Below are positions 16,922-26,974 of a DNA stretch of 64,000 bases, piece after piece. The stretch's first letter is position 1; each line of letters starts with the position of its first letter. The stretch covers positions 38,917-102,916 of the forward strand of contig JANQFH010000024.1 of the NCBI GenBank assembly GCA_028277945.1. Reading direction: 5' to 3'. The position numbers and the translations under genes were made by a program. Source of the DNA: Oligoflexia bacterium. GTDB lineage: Bacteria; Bdellovibrionota_G; JANQFH01. The notes under the pieces were generated by a model that was not told where the DNA came from, ran no database searches, and was given only the letters and a program-made list of their open reading frames with translations.

Positions 16922-17977
16922 ATGCGAATCGGCGTCATCAAAGATGAAATCTTTCTGCAGCATCGACCTGCGGCAACGCATCCAGAAAATCCGCAACGGC
17001 TGGTGGCCATCTACGAACGGTTGCAAGCCGAGTCCCTCCTCGACGGTGTGACGACCATTCCGCTGCGAGAAGCGAGTGATGCCGAACTCCTAGCAGTGCA
17101 CGATCATGAGCTGCTGCAAACCATCCAAGCGACCGCAGAGCAACCCTTTATGCAGCTTGATGCCGACACCTACACCTCAGATCGCTCGCATCACGTTGCC
17201 CGAGTTGCTGCAGGTTCCTGCTTGAACGGCGTGGATGCGCTGCTGCAAGATCAACTCGATAGCTTCGTCGCCCTCATACGCCCACCAGGACACCATGCTG
17301 AGCGCTCCCGCGCCATGGGCTTCTGTCTCTTCAACAACGTTGCCGTTGCTGCCGCCTACGCTCTTAACCAATACAACCTTGAGCGCATTGCCATTGTCGA
17401 TTGGGATCTACACCACGGCAATGGCACGCAACAGATCTTCTACCAAGAGCCTAAAGTGCTTTACATCTCCAGCCACGAATACCCACAGTATCCAGGTACA
17501 GGCTCACCAGCAGAACTTGGCGACGGAGCGGGTCGCTTCTACAACCTCAACTTTCCGCTGCCATCTGGCCTCAGCGAAGAGGAAGTTCTTAGCCTATATT
17601 CTCAGGTAGTTGTGCCGACATTGCGACAGTTCAAACCGCAGTTGCTCTGCATTAGCGCTGGTTTTGATGCGCATGAGAAGGACCCCCTTGGCAGACTCTC
17701 TCTTAGCACCGCTGGCTTTCAAAAGCTCGCGGCCACCTTGGAGTCTCTACGCATTGATATTGCCGAGCTCAAGAGCTGCTACCTGCTTGAAGGCGGTTAT
17801 AACCTCAACGCTCTGGCAGCCTCTGTGGCTGCAGTGATGCAGCATCTGCGCGCAGATGCTGCATCAAGTGTACAGCAGCAACCATCCAAGTCATCATTGA
17901 GCCCTTTTTGCAAGCACTTACTGCGGGCTTTTGATGTTAAGGTGCACGCTAAGTGGGGTTGGCCTGAGGGCTCTTAG
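16922..17977 (+). CDS. histone deacetylase / acetylpolyamine amidohydrolase family protein
   Basis: The 351-residue protein contains the complete zinc-deacetylase signature: RPPGHHAERSRAMGFCLFNNVA (His-His charge relay), VDWDLHHGNGTQQIF (zinc Asp and His), ISAGFDAHEKDPLG (zinc Asp) and LEGGYN. Bacterial members deacetylate proteins, acetoin-pathway targets or acetylated polyamines. It closes the operon that holds a Lys-rich histone-like protein four genes upstream; whether that protein is a substrate is speculation worth testing. It begins 11 nt after the TPR gene. Confidence 0.93.
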   Translation: MRIGVIKDEIFLQHRPAATHPENPQRLVAIYERLQAESLLDGVTTIPLREASDAELLAVHDHELLQTIQATAEQPFMQLDADTYTSDRSHHVARVAAGSCLNGVDALLQDQLDSFVALIRPPGHHAERSRAMGFCLFNNVAVAAAYALNQYNLERIAIVDWDLHHGNGTQQIFYQEPKVLYISSHEYPQYPGTGSPAELGDGAGRFYNLNFPLPSGLSEEEVLSLYSQVVVPTLRQFKPQLLCISAGFDAHEKDPLGRLSLSTAGFQKLAATLESLRIDIAELKSCYLLEGGYNLNALAASVAAVMQHLRADAASSVQQQPSKSSLSPFCKHLLRAFDVKVHAKWGWPEGS

Positions 17978-17998
17978 TTGCAAAGGGATCAAGCAGCC

Positions 17999-18853
17999 TC
18001 AATCTTCTGAAACGATATCGGCAATCAAAGCAAGAGCATTTCTATAGTGGGGATCATGCGGTTGCCGGCTGCCGTCGAGTTCGTCAAACGAAGCCTCCCA
18101 GAGCTCTTCTCTGAGCTCGTCCCGCCTCTGTGGATCTTCAAGACCGATCAATCGCAATAGCTGGTCAAAGTCTTCGTCTAAAGTTTCGCGGTAATCCATA
18201 TCCAATTCCTCTAGCCGTTGCAGTGTGAGATAGGCAGGGAACCTACCGGGCAATTCGTGCAACGCCATGGAATAGGCCAGCTGCACCGACACAGCCTCAA
18301 CCCAACTAGCAACAAAGCGTGCGTAACGGAAGAGGCGGAAACGACGATAGTCGGGATCTTGCATAAAACCATAGGCCTCGCGTTCTTGCGCCGATCGAAG
18401 TACCCGTTCCGTCTGCATCCAGAGACGGAGTTCCGTGGCATAGGCATCCTGCAAGTGCGATCCAACACCCATCTTTTGCATCGCTACAAACGCTACGTCG
18501 CTCTGTCCAAGCCCTACATCGACCAAGAAGATTAACTTGGTAACAGCGGGTCGTGCGACTGTACCTAGCTCACCAAGGAACTGGGCGGCTTGTTGATAGA
18601 GAAGCTTTTTCTCATATTTCGCGTCGTAGCCGAATGGCAACATCTCGGTAGCCTCCTCGGCCATCTGTTCTAGGCGCTCGCTATCTAACGGTTCACCACT
18701 CGTTCTTGCAGAACTAATCTCCTGTTGAAACAACTCGATCTTCTCGGCTTGCGCTTCCGCTGTTGGGTCAGACTGAGCCCAAAGACCATTGCCAACCGGC
18801 ACTAAAAAGAGCAGTAGGACACTTAGCTTGGCAAGAGTGGTAGATAGGTCCAT
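17999..18853 (-). CDS. hypothetical exported helical protein
   Basis: Not recognised. The 284 residues begin with a signal peptide (LSVLLLFLVPVGNGLWAQ) and continue as a highly helical, acidic protein with Glu/Gln/Leu-rich segments and no cysteines in the mature part, probably periplasmic. Its 3' end is convergent with the deacetylase gene and it appears monocistronic. Its promoter should lie in 18854-19027, where AACAGA-CTCT-TCTGTT (18923-18938) forms a small inverted repeat. Confidence 0.75.
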   Translation of the reverse strand: MDLSTTLAKLSVLLLFLVPVGNGLWAQSDPTAEAQAEKIELFQQEISSARTSGEPLDSERLEQMAEEATEMLPFGYDAKYEKKLLYQQAAQFLGELGTVARPAVTKLIFLVDVGLGQSDVAFVAMQKMGVGSHLQDAYATELRLWMQTERVLRSAQEREAYGFMQDPDYRRFRLFRYARFVASWVEAVSVQLAYSMALHELPGRFPAYLTLQRLEELDMDYRETLDEDFDQLLRLIGLEDPQRRDELREELWEASFDELDGSRQPHDPHYRNALALIADIVSED

Positions 18854-19027
18854 CGTTGTTTTCTCCCTGGGGTGCTCGTACCTTTGTTCCCTTATTTCTA
18901 AAGGTAAAGCAAGCGTTATGCCAACAGACTCTTCTGTTCATATATAGATAACCCACTAAATCAACTGGTTACCTCACACTGGCGGTCGGCCTACAGCAAC
19001 AACTAAAAAGGTGGGGGGTAGCGTCGC

Positions 19028-20941
19028 TCAGTTGCGACAGATGGGGGCACTTTGCGTCTGTTGTTTTTTCAAATGGATCATCAACGCCGTAATGGCTGCG
19101 GGGGTAATGCCCGATATACGGGATGCCTGTCCTAAATTTATTGGCACAAAGGATTCGAGTTTTTCCACCACCTCATGCGACAGACCTGCAACCTCACGGT
19201 AGGCAAGCTCTTTAGGTAGAGCCATGTTCTCCAAGCTCTCAAAGCGTTCGATGTCGCGTTGTTGCCGCTCAATATAACCTTGGTAAAAGGCCTCTATCTC
19301 TAACTGTCTGGCAAGCGATGCCGGAATCTGCCAACTCTCATCGCTGCAGGCAAGCAGGTGTTGGATGGTCACACCTTCACGACGCAGCAACTGCCAAAAG
19401 CTGCTGCGGTTGGTAAAGGCAGCAAAACCTGGCTGACAAAAGCAACGTAGGGTTTTTTCATCAGGAAGTAGATAGCTCTCTTGCAGACGTTTGCGAAAGT
19501 TCTCCAGCGCCTGCATCTTTTTGTGAAACCTCTCCGCCCGTCTTGGTGAGATCAAACCCACAGCAATACCCTTGGCAGTAAGACGCTGATCGGCATTGTC
19601 TTCACGCAACCACAAACGATACTCAGCACGAGAGGTAAACATACGATAGGGTTCGTCGGTACCACGAGTGACGAGATCGTCGATAAGCACACCTATATAG
19701 GCGTCCGATCGCTTCAACACCAACGGCTGCTTACCGAATTGGCACAAACGCGCGTTTATTCCCGCCAGCAATCCCTGTGCAGCTGCCTCTTCATAACCTG
19801 AAGTACCGTTGATCTGTCCAGCAAGAAAGAGTCCGGCAAGTTGTTTGCTCTCTAACCATGGATAGAGTTGAGTGGGATCGGCAAAGTCGTACTCAACCGC
19901 ATAACCAGGAACACGAATCTCTACCCGTTCCAACCCAGGAATGGTGCGTAAAAACTTCTGCTGAATTTGTAGCGGCAGCGACGTGGAAATGCCGTTGGGA
20001 TAAATCTGCTCTGAAGTCAAACTCTCGGGTTCGATAAAAACCTGATGGCGATCCTTCTCGGGAAAGCGGACAATCTTATCCTCGATACTAGGACAGTAAC
20101 GCGGACCGCGACCTTTTATCTTGCCGCTGTAGAGTGCCGAGAGATGTAGGTGATCACGAATCACTGCATGGGTCTTTTCGTTGGTGTAGGTGATGTGACA
20201 GATTCGCTGCGGCAGTAACGGGGGTTGCTGTCTAAAATCACTCTCAAACGAAAAAGCTTGCGGAGTTGCATCTCCTGGTTGCTGCTGCATGCGATCAAAG
20301 TCAATGGTAGAGCGTTGCAGTCGTGGTGTGGTGCCGGTTTTCAAACGGGTCATGCGGATGCCGAGCGCAACCAAAGCCTCTGTAAGACCAACAGCCGCTT
20401 GTTCACCTTGTCGACCCCCATGCACACATTCATGACCAACAAAGATCTTGCCGTTTAAGAAGGTGCCTGGTGTAAGAATGACATTGCTCGCAAAGAGCTT
20501 GCACACACGGCCGTGGTGATCTCGCGCTTTAACACCTAGGACGCGATCCGCAGCGGTAATCAGATCGATCACCATGGCTTGAAAAATCGTCAGCCGTGGC
20601 TGCTCCATGAGCACACGTTGCATGTAGGCGGCATAGAGATGACGGTCAGCTTGCGCTCTTGAGGAGCGCACAGCCGCTCCCTTCTTGCGATTGAGAATGC
20701 GAAATTGAATGCCATTGGCATCGATGCCACGACCCATCTCACCGCCAAGGGCGTCGATCTCCTTAACCAGCTGCCCCTTAGCAAGTCCACCAACGGCGGG
20801 GTTACAAGACATGGCGCCGATCTTGGCACGCTCCATGGTTACCAGCAGCACGCTGCCACCCAGGCGCGCTACTGCAAGCGAGGCCTCAATACCGGCGTGG
20901 CCACCACCAACCACAATGCTATCATATCTATTTGAAGTCAT
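19028..20941 (-). CDS. mnmG: tRNA uridine-5-carboxymethylaminomethyl modification enzyme MnmG
   Basis: The FAD-dependent partner of MnmE that installs the carboxymethylaminomethyl group on wobble uridine 34. The 637 residues start with the FAD motif [19 protein letters not shown] and contain [40 protein letters not shown]-like PGYAVEYDF and [15 protein letters not shown], all characteristic. ATG 20941 is chosen because it sits at the protein start [14 protein letters not shown] and overlaps the upstream stop as TAATG. mnmE lies one gene upstream, so both subunits share an operon. Confidence 0.97.
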   Translation of the reverse strand: MTSNRYDSIVVGGGHAGIEASLAVARLGGSVLLVTMERAKIGAMSCNPAVGGLAKGQLVKEIDALGGEMGRGIDANGIQFRILNRKKGAAVRSSRAQADRHLYAAYMQRVLMEQPRLTIFQAMVIDLITAADRVLGVKARDHHGRVCKLFASNVILTPGTFLNGKIFVGHECVHGGRQGEQAAVGLTEALVALGIRMTRLKTGTTPRLQRSTIDFDRMQQQPGDATPQAFSFESDFRQQPPLLPQRICHITYTNEKTHAVIRDHLHLSALYSGKIKGRGPRYCPSIEDKIVRFPEKDRHQVFIEPESLTSEQIYPNGISTSLPLQIQQKFLRTIPGLERVEIRVPGYAVEYDFADPTQLYPWLESKQLAGLFLAGQINGTSGYEEAAAQGLLAGINARLCQFGKQPLVLKRSDAYIGVLIDDLVTRGTDEPYRMFTSRAEYRLWLREDNADQRLTAKGIAVGLISPRRAERFHKKMQALENFRKRLQESYLLPDEKTLRCFCQPGFAAFTNRSSFWQLLRREGVTIQHLLACSDESWQIPASLARQLEIEAFYQGYIERQQRDIERFESLENMALPKELAYREVAGLSHEVVEKLESFVPINLGQASRISGITPAAITALMIHLKKQQTQSAPICRN

Positions 20942-21813
20942 TATTTCTTTTCTGTTTTTCGGGTTGGCTTGAGCCAACTCTTGGCCGCATAGACGCCGCA
21001 GCGAACCGCCATGGCTGGATAGACGCAGCAGTCCCGCGCAAGAATCACGCCTGGATTGAGTACAGCGTTACAGCCGGTTTCCACACTGTCTCCTAGCAGT
21101 GCTCCGAGTTTACGCATTGCAGTATCAAATTTCTGAGCTTTATAAGGAATCACCACCTTGCTACCCCTGATCTTTAAATTCGATACCTTGGTACCAGCGC
21201 CAAGGTTCACATCAGCACCAAGAATGGAGTCCCCAACATAAGCAAAGTGAGCGGCCTTGGCGCCATCATGCATAATGGCCCCCTTGAACTCCGAGCTATG
21301 GCCTAAGACACAGCCCTGACCTGCCAGCACGTAACCGCGCAGATAAGCGCCCTGCCGCACTTCACAGTTGGAGCCAATTGAGAGCGGGCCCTCCACATAG
21401 GCGCCTGACTGAATGAGTGAACCAGGGCCCAGAGAGATCTTATCGCTACCAGAGAAATAGCTACCAGCTTGAATCCAACAAGCTCCTTCAACCAGAGCGC
21501 CATCCACATAACAGCGGAGCTCTCCCTTGGTGCAACCCGCAGCCCCTTCTACACGGATCTCACCGTGCAGTAGCTCACCTCCATGCAACAGCATATCGGT
21601 CGACGCCAGGCCGCGAAAAGAGAGAAGCTGCTGCCCTTGTCGCTGGTGGCCACTCTCAATCAAGGTGGTCAGAACCGGTCGTTGCAACAGCTCCCAAGGC
21701 GCTTTGATGGAACTCCAATGAGATTCTGCATAGGGAAGCTTTTGCGCATCCCACAGTTCGGTTAGCGAGAGAGGAAAATCTTCGGCATTTTGTTTCACGT
21801 GAAACGTGCTCAT
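20941..21813 (-). CDS. left-handed beta-helix (hexapeptide) acyltransferase-like protein
   Basis: The central and C-terminal parts of this 290-residue protein carry hexapeptide repeats ([33 protein letters not shown]), followed by the GlmU-like stretch [19 protein letters not shown]. This matches the acetyltransferase domain of GlmU or sugar-1-phosphate nucleotidylyltransferases, but no nucleotidylyltransferase domain is present. The preceding 80 residues have no recognised motif. It lies between mnmE and mnmG with a 2-nt gap and a TAATG overlap. Substrate is unknown; a sugar-nucleotide acetyltransferase is the likely class. Confidence 0.8.
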   Translation of the reverse strand: MSTFHVKQNAEDFPLSLTELWDAQKLPYAESHWSSIKAPWELLQRPVLTTLIESGHQRQGQQLLSFRGLASTDMLLHGGELLHGEIRVEGAAGCTKGELRCYVDGALVEGACWIQAGSYFSGSDKISLGPGSLIQSGAYVEGPLSIGSNCEVRQGAYLRGYVLAGQGCVLGHSSEFKGAIMHDGAKAAHFAYVGDSILGADVNLGAGTKVSNLKIRGSKVVIPYKAQKFDTAMRKLGALLGDSVETGCNAVLNPGVILARDCCVYPAMAVRCGVYAAKSWLKPTRKTEKK

Positions 21814-21815
21814 GA

Positions 21816-23216
21816 CTATTTCCCTATACAGAAGTTTTTGAAAATGGCTTCAATCACCTCAGGTCCTAACGACTTGCCCGTAAGCTCTTCCAGCGCTCTG
21901 GACGCACCCCATAACTCCTCGGCAATAAGTTCATCGCCTCCTCCCTGTTTATAGAGAGATTCTCCCCGTTGCAGGTGTCCGTCAGCGCGAAAGATCGCCT
22001 GCTTTTGCCGATCATTCACAGCCAGACCAGCTGCCTCTGCCATAGCCGCCTTTTCATCACACCAATGTTGGATGGTTTCACGTAAAACATCCACACCATC
22101 ACCTTGTTTGGCTGATATCAACAACCGCTCAGGATAATTTTGTCGTATTGCGTCAATAGCTTGCGGATCTAACAAATCTATTTTATTGACCACTTTAAGC
22201 TCCATCCCGACTTCTTGCCGATCTCGCGGCTTATCCAGAGTATCAGGATCATCAAGCCATATACAGAGATCCGCTGCCTCAAGCCACTGCTTGGATCTTT
22301 CCAATCCTTTGGCTTCAACACAATCTCTCGCCACCCTACGGAAGCCCGCAGTATCCACCAACCGAAGCGGTAGGCCGCCAATCTCCAGGCTGGCATCCAA
22401 AAAGTCTCGTGTCGTACCTGGCTCTGCGTCTACAAGGGCGCGCTCCTGGTGTAACAGGCAGTTAAACAGGGTTGATTTGCCCACGTTGGCAGGACCCGCA
22501 AGCGAGAGCACCAGGGGTTCCTGCGCCATACGCTGCCACTTGGCCGCCTCAAGCCAACCCTGAAGTGTTTCACGGATCGTGGCGAGCTCTTGCAGTCGCT
22601 GCGGTTTTGTCATGGTACGCAGCCCCTCTTCAGGAAAGTCGAGGTCGGCTTCAAAGTGCGCCAGGAGAGCCCGCAAACCTTCTAAAAGTCGGCCTACCTC
22701 TGCTGCCCAAACGCTGTCGAAACGTCGCAGCGCTAGCTTTTGCGCCAAACGGTTCTTGCTCTGTACCAGCTCATCAACCGCCTCCGCTTGCATAAGGTTG
22801 AGCTTTTGGTGCAAAAAGGCGCGAAAGGTAAACTCGCCTGGCTCTGCCTGGCGGATGTTGCCCGCAAGAGACCCCTCGCCCTGAGCCAACTCAAGCGCAG
22901 CCGTCATGAGCGAGCGCGGCAGTTGCACACCGCCATGTCCGTGTAACTCAACAGTATCTTCACCCGTATAGGAGCGCGGCGCCTGCATATAGGCAAACAA
23001 GCCGCTGTCGAGTTTATCGCCGCTGGATGGATGCACAAAGTTACCATGATAAAGCGTGTGCGACTTGATCGTCGCTCCGCCTGCCGCCTGCTTTGCTTGA
23101 AAGAGACGCCGTCCTGCCTCGAGCGCAAACCTACCGGAGATGCGCAGCACGGCAATCCCACCAGCTCCGGGCGGTGTGGCAATGCCGACAATGGTATCTT
23201 TGGCAGACCAATCCAT
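21816..23216 (-). CDS. mnmE: tRNA modification GTPase MnmE
   Basis: The 466 residues show the N-terminal tetrahydrofolate-binding domain (TIVGIATPPGAGGIAVLRISG), the helical domain, and an inserted G domain: GPANVGKSTLFN (G1), GTTRDFLDA (G2), DTAGFR (G3) and NKID (G4). It ends with the family's invariant CIGK. It pairs with MnmG for wobble-uridine modification. The G1 loop reads PANVGKST rather than PNAGKSS, a mild variation. It is in the rpmH-to-mnmG minus-strand cluster typical of origin regions. Confidence 0.97.
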   Translation of the reverse strand: MDWSAKDTIVGIATPPGAGGIAVLRISGRFALEAGRRLFQAKQAAGGATIKSHTLYHGNFVHPSSGDKLDSGLFAYMQAPRSYTGEDTVELHGHGGVQLPRSLMTAALELAQGEGSLAGNIRQAEPGEFTFRAFLHQKLNLMQAEAVDELVQSKNRLAQKLALRRFDSVWAAEVGRLLEGLRALLAHFEADLDFPEEGLRTMTKPQRLQELATIRETLQGWLEAAKWQRMAQEPLVLSLAGPANVGKSTLFNCLLHQERALVDAEPGTTRDFLDASLEIGGLPLRLVDTAGFRRVARDCVEAKGLERSKQWLEAADLCIWLDDPDTLDKPRDRQEVGMELKVVNKIDLLDPQAIDAIRQNYPERLLISAKQGDGVDVLRETIQHWCDEKAAMAEAAGLAVNDRQKQAIFRADGHLQRGESLYKQGGGDELIAEELWGASRALEELTGKSLGPEVIEAIFKNFCIGK

Positions 23217-23257
23217 ACTTGTCCGCCCCTAGTACGGTTTTCTACGATCCTACGTTA

Positions 23258-23343
23258 GCAATGGTACGACAATCTGAGAGAAAATAAAGCGCAGGCGAGG
23301 GGACCGAGCCGAGCCATTTCTCGAATATTGTCGTACCATTTGC
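23258..23343. repeat. MITE-like element with long terminal inverted repeats
   Basis: The left end GCAATGGTACGACAAT (23258 onward, extending to GAGAAA near 23283) is the inverse of the right end ATTGTCGTACCATTTGC (ending 23343). The GC-rich core contains GGCGAGGGGACCGAGCC. The 86-bp element fills the jag-mnmE gap and abuts the jag stop. It has no coding capacity. Confidence 0.65.
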
Positions 23344-24063
23344 TTACTGGTTATCGTAAGGGGCGTTGTCCTGGCGTTTTTTACGGGAACCGGCTTTGCG
23401 TCCCTCGGGATAGATAACAATGCAACGCTCAAAGCCCTCCCCCTGACTTCGCGTCGACACACCCGACTCATCTTCCAGCGCTAAGTGTACCAACCTTCTC
23501 TCATAAGCGTTCATGGGACGTAGACTCTCTTTACGTTTGGAGCTGCGTACCTTTTTTGCCGTCCGTTTAGCCATAGCAATCAGACTATCACGACGACGTT
23601 CGCGATAGCCCTCGGCATTGACGATAATCTGCTTGTCATTGTCGGGAAAGTGCCTGCCAATTACCTTGCGTACCACAAACTGAATCGCATCCAAGGTGTT
23701 GCCATTTTTGCCGATGATCAAACCACCCTCATCGCCTTCAATCTGTAGCGTAATGGTATCACTATGCTCAATGGCTTCGAGGGTAAAGTCCTTGCAGATG
23801 TGTTTGAGGATGTTTTCGATCACCTCTTTCCCCAACTTCGCTAGCGAGCCCAACGCATCTTCACCACGTGCATCCTTACGCCATGCCCGGATCTTCACCT
23901 TTTTCTTGCCACCAACAATGCCCATGAGTCCACGCCGCTTGCTCGCATCGACAATCTCATAGCCGAGATTCTCTCGCCGCGTGTTCAGGGCCTCGCTGGC
24001 ACGTTGAGCTGCCTCTTCTTCCGAGTGTCCTTCAATTTCAATGGTTGAGTCGTCTTCGATCAT
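23344..24063 (-). CDS. jag: Jag/KhpB RNA-binding protein (SpoIIIJ-associated)
   Basis: The 239-residue protein has an N-terminal Jag domain (GLMGIVGGKKKVKI), a KH domain with the GxxG loop in LIIGKNGNTLDAIQFVVRKV, and an R3H domain with ERRLVHLAL. Jag/KhpB binds RNA and in Gram-positives influences cell elongation; it is commonly encoded next to yidC. ATG 24063 follows AAGGAG by six bases; an in-frame extension into yidC is unlikely. Confidence 0.92.
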   Translation of the reverse strand: MIEDDSTIEIEGHSEEEAAQRASEALNTRRENLGYEIVDASKRRGLMGIVGGKKKVKIRAWRKDARGEDALGSLAKLGKEVIENILKHICKDFTLEAIEHSDTITLQIEGDEGGLIIGKNGNTLDAIQFVVRKVIGRHFPDNDKQIIVNAEGYRERRRDSLIAMAKRTAKKVRSSKRKESLRPMNAYERRLVHLALEDESGVSTRSQGEGFERCIVIYPEGRKAGSRKKRQDNAPYDNQ

Positions 24064-24085
24064 GACTGTCTCCTTACTATCATAA

Positions 24086-25969
24086 CTAGGCTGTGGCTGC
24101 TTGGTCACTCGCCTGACCTCCTTGACGGTTGACCATCCACTGCTGCGCCACACCTAAAACCGTGCTTACCAAAATGTAAAGCGTCAGACCTGAGGGCAGC
24201 CACAGCATAAACACCGCAAACATGATCGGCATCAGCTTCATCATCATCTCTTGTGCTGGTTCCATCGCTGCGGTTGGCGTCATCTTCTGTTGCAAGAACA
24301 TGGTGATGCCCAAGAGCACGGGCGTGATGTAGAGAGGATCCTGCACAGAGAGATCCTTAAGCCAAAAGACAAAGGGGGCGTGGCGTAATTCAATCGCGTT
24401 AAACAGTACGCGATACAGGGCAAAAAAGATCGGCATTTGAATTAGCAGTGGGAAACAGCCTCCCATGGGGTTAACACGATGGGTGCGGAAAAGCTGCAGC
24501 ATCTGTTTATTGAGTTCCTCCTTGTTGTCTTTGTACTTTTGGCGTAGCTCATCCATATGTGGTTTTAACGCCTGCATGCGCTTCATACTACGAAACTGCA
24601 TGGCCGTTAATGGGTAAAGCAGTAAGCGTACCAGAATAGTCAGCAAAATGATGACAACACCGTAGTTGCCAATAAAACGGTACATCCAGTTCATCAAGCT
24701 CAACATCGGTCGAGAAATAAAGCCAATCCAATCTCCTAGATCTAAACTGTGCTTGAGCTGCTTACCATAAGCCGTGAGCAGCGCCAGGTCCTTGGGTCCT
24801 AAAAAGAGATCCATCGCATAGTTTGCCTGTGACCGAGCCGCGATGGAACGAGGCGGATAGACTAAACCAACGCTCGCATGAGCGACATCAATACGATGGT
24901 TTTCAAATTTTTGCAAAAGCTCCGGCGTGAGGTATAACCCTTTACCCGCAAGCCTTACCTCATCCCTAGCCAAACGGAGTTTCTCCTGCTGGCCGTGCGC
25001 ATCGGTAAACTGCACAATCGGCGTATCGGTGTGCAGCGATTGCTCAAGACCCACTTTGGTTTCATCCACGTAGCGCTTAAGCATTGTCTGTTGCAGCACC
25101 CTGCCAGAAGCATCCATCAGCTTAACAACATCCCCATCCACTCGGTCAAACTGCACCGCCTCTGCCTGACCGATCACCGGAACCATGGCGGCGATAAAGT
25201 AGCGATCCATCACACCAGCCCAGGGAATGGAGTTGCCGCTGTGTCGCTTCTGCTTCACCTTGTGCAGCGGTGATTTGACCCGCTTGTCATTGACAAAGGC
25301 AACCATCTCTAAGGGCTCCTTGCCGTTGAATCGTCCGAGCTTCTCCGCGCCCACCTCGGCTCCCAAAGAAGCCACCGCTTGCGCCATTAGTGGCTCATCG
25401 CCCCGGTTGATCAAATCGATCTCCATATGCAGCAGAGATCCCGAGGCGTCGAGTTGGTAACGTTTGCGCAACTGTATCTTGGCAAAGGGTTGGTAGGTAA
25501 AAACTAGCGTACCATCCCCTTGACGTTCCACTTCGGTTAACGAACGATCGTTGAACACTTGTTGGTCGATACGAAACTGCCACTGCACACCCCCTTGTGG
25601 CAGATCGTGAACCAAGCGCAGCTCGACCAAATCAGAGGTTGGGTCTAGCGACTGGCGATAGTCCTTGAGGTAGATCTTGGCGATATAACCACCCAAGCTG
25701 CTTACCTCTATCTGCAGCTGCTCGTTTTCCAGCGTGTGCAGGCTCTCTTCTAACTTGGGTTCAGGCTTAGATGGTGCTGTGGACGTGGTGTTATCTGCCA
25801 CCGCAGTAAGGTCGCGCTGTTGTGGCTGTATAGACTGAGGCGTGCTCACCTGTGCCGGCGGCGGCGCCTCTTTTCTCGCCGAACGCTGCCTTGAGGAGGT
25901 CGCCATCCACCAAATCATGATCAGGCCGATAAGAAAGAAGGCAAGGATACGTTTGCTCTCTAAGTCCAT
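24086..25969 (-). CDS. yidC: membrane protein insertase YidC
   Basis: The insertase that integrates inner-membrane proteins alone or with SecYEG. The 627 residues begin with an N-terminal signal-anchor ([21 protein letters not shown]). A large periplasmic beta-rich domain (about 60-350) follows, then the conserved core of five helices ([26 protein letters not shown], with Arg in the hydrophilic groove; the coiled segment [28 protein letters not shown]). ATG 25969 overlaps the yidD 3' end by 10 nt. Confidence 0.96.
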   Translation of the reverse strand: MDLESKRILAFFLIGLIMIWWMATSSRQRSARKEAPPPAQVSTPQSIQPQQRDLTAVADNTTSTAPSKPEPKLEESLHTLENEQLQIEVSSLGGYIAKIYLKDYRQSLDPTSDLVELRLVHDLPQGGVQWQFRIDQQVFNDRSLTEVERQGDGTLVFTYQPFAKIQLRKRYQLDASGSLLHMEIDLINRGDEPLMAQAVASLGAEVGAEKLGRFNGKEPLEMVAFVNDKRVKSPLHKVKQKRHSGNSIPWAGVMDRYFIAAMVPVIGQAEAVQFDRVDGDVVKLMDASGRVLQQTMLKRYVDETKVGLEQSLHTDTPIVQFTDAHGQQEKLRLARDEVRLAGKGLYLTPELLQKFENHRIDVAHASVGLVYPPRSIAARSQANYAMDLFLGPKDLALLTAYGKQLKHSLDLGDWIGFISRPMLSLMNWMYRFIGNYGVVIILLTILVRLLLYPLTAMQFRSMKRMQALKPHMDELRQKYKDNKEELNKQMLQLFRTHRVNPMGGCFPLLIQMPIFFALYRVLFNAIELRHAPFVFWLKDLSVQDPLYITPVLLGITMFLQQKMTPTAAMEPAQEMMMKLMPIMFAVFMLWLPSGLTLYILVSTVLGVAQQWMVNRQGGQASDQAATA

Positions 25970-26232
25970 TTGCGTCCCAAAAAGTGCTTCGGCAGTGGAT
26001 CGCTGCCGCCAGGATGCCACGCATGGCAGCGGCCTATGCGGGCTATAGTCAGTAGCAGGCCACGGCCAAAGCCAAACCGATCCAGCGCCGTCTCACTGTA
26101 GTGTGAACAACTTGGGTAAAAGCGACAGTGAAAACCCAGGGCGCTACACAGCGGCGAGATGAGAGCGCGGTACAAGCACCAGATACCTTTCATCGTTATA
26201 AGATAACTATTTGAATTATATGTTTTTTTCAT
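25960..26232 (-). CDS. yidD: membrane protein insertion efficiency factor YidD
   Basis: A 90-residue small amphipathic protein with the full family signature: LYRALISPL, then [19 protein letters not shown], then [14 protein letters not shown]. YidD assists YidC-dependent insertion. ATG 26232 overlaps the rnpA stop as ATGA, although an internal ATG before [10 protein letters not shown] also gives a normal-length protein. Confidence 0.92.
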   Translation of the reverse strand: MKKTYNSNSYLITMKGIWCLYRALISPLCSALGFHCRFYPSCSHYSETALDRFGFGRGLLLTIARIGRCHAWHPGGSDPLPKHFLGRKWT

Positions 26233-26600
26233 CTATCTGCCAGTTTGCCTTTGAGGCCGACAAACTCTTGTCGCAGCTGCTCATAGGAAGGCTCTCTCCC
26301 TGACGGACGCACGATAAAGAGGTAATCACCGGATCTGCCTTGGTTTTCTGGTCTCAAAATCTCGTCACGAAACAGCTGCCGCAGGCGACGGCGCCAGTGG
26401 TTTCTCACCACAGCCTTACCCACACGTCTGCTGACAACAAGCCCAAGCCTCGGTGCCCCCTCGTGGCACCCAGCAAAAAGCAGTGTTAGGTAATCTCCCC
26501 GAATGCGGCGGCCATAACGCTTTATCTTATTAAAATCACTGGCTTTTCTTATCCGACAGGACCGTGGCAGCCGGGTACGTCTATTTGCCTGCAACCTCAA
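26229..26600 (-). CDS. rnpA: ribonuclease P protein component
   Basis: Protein subunit of RNase P, which with the RNA subunit removes tRNA 5' leaders. The 123 basic residues contain the RNR motif region [27 protein letters not shown]. The start at 26600 lies inside the 3' end of rpmH (20-nt overlap), as in some other bacteria. The RNase P RNA gene is not in this window. Confidence 0.94.
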   Translation of the reverse strand: MRLQANRRTRLPRSCRIRKASDFNKIKRYGRRIRGDYLTLLFAGCHEGAPRLGLVVSRRVGKAVVRNHWRRRLRQLFRDEILRPENQGRSGDYLFIVRPSGREPSYEQLRQEFVGLKGKLADR

Positions 26601-26730
26601 CCGTAAGCCGCCTTCTCCCCTTCCTCCGACGATTGCTTAGAAGCGCCCTACCTGCAGCCGTAGACATGCGTTTGCGGAAGCCGTGCTTGCGTTGGCGTTT
26701 GCGATTGCTTGGCTGAAAAGTTCGTTTCAC
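26581..26730 (-). CDS. rpmH: 50S ribosomal protein L34
   Basis: A GTG at 26730 opens a 49-residue, highly basic protein beginning (V/M)[20 protein letters not shown], the invariant L34 start. The C-terminus ends [11 protein letters not shown]. It is first in the minus-strand cluster rpmH-rnpA-yidD-yidC-jag and diverges from dnaA, the classic origin arrangement. A TTGACA-like -35 (26798-26803, minus strand) may belong to its promoter. Confidence 0.95.
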   Translation of the reverse strand: MKRTFQPSNRKRQRKHGFRKRMSTAAGRALLSNRRRKGRRRLTVEVAGK

Positions 26731-26890
26731 AGGCGCTCTCCATCTTGGCTGGGAAAAGTTACAACGACAGTCCCTAAAAACATAAGCTACTCAGGCTGTC
26801 AAGACGCTGAAGAATTCAAGATAGTATCGCTCTATAAATGTTTTCATTTGCATTTGTTATAAAAATTAAATTCGTTGTAAACAGTTTTGC

Positions 26891-26920
26891 TTGACAATGT
26901 TTCGTCCTATCTCTTAACGT
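26891..26920 (+). promoter_or_regulatory. possible dnaA promoter
   Basis: A consensus -35 TTGACA (26891-26896) is followed after 18 bp by a weak TAACGT (26915-26920), 55 nt before the dnaA ATG. The rpmH-dnaA gap (26731-26974) is AT-rich but has no convincing DnaA box. Confidence 0.4.
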
Positions 26921-26974
26921 CCATGCATTCCGCTCTAGCTTTTCACAATGGAATAACTACGGGGGCGTCCCAAC

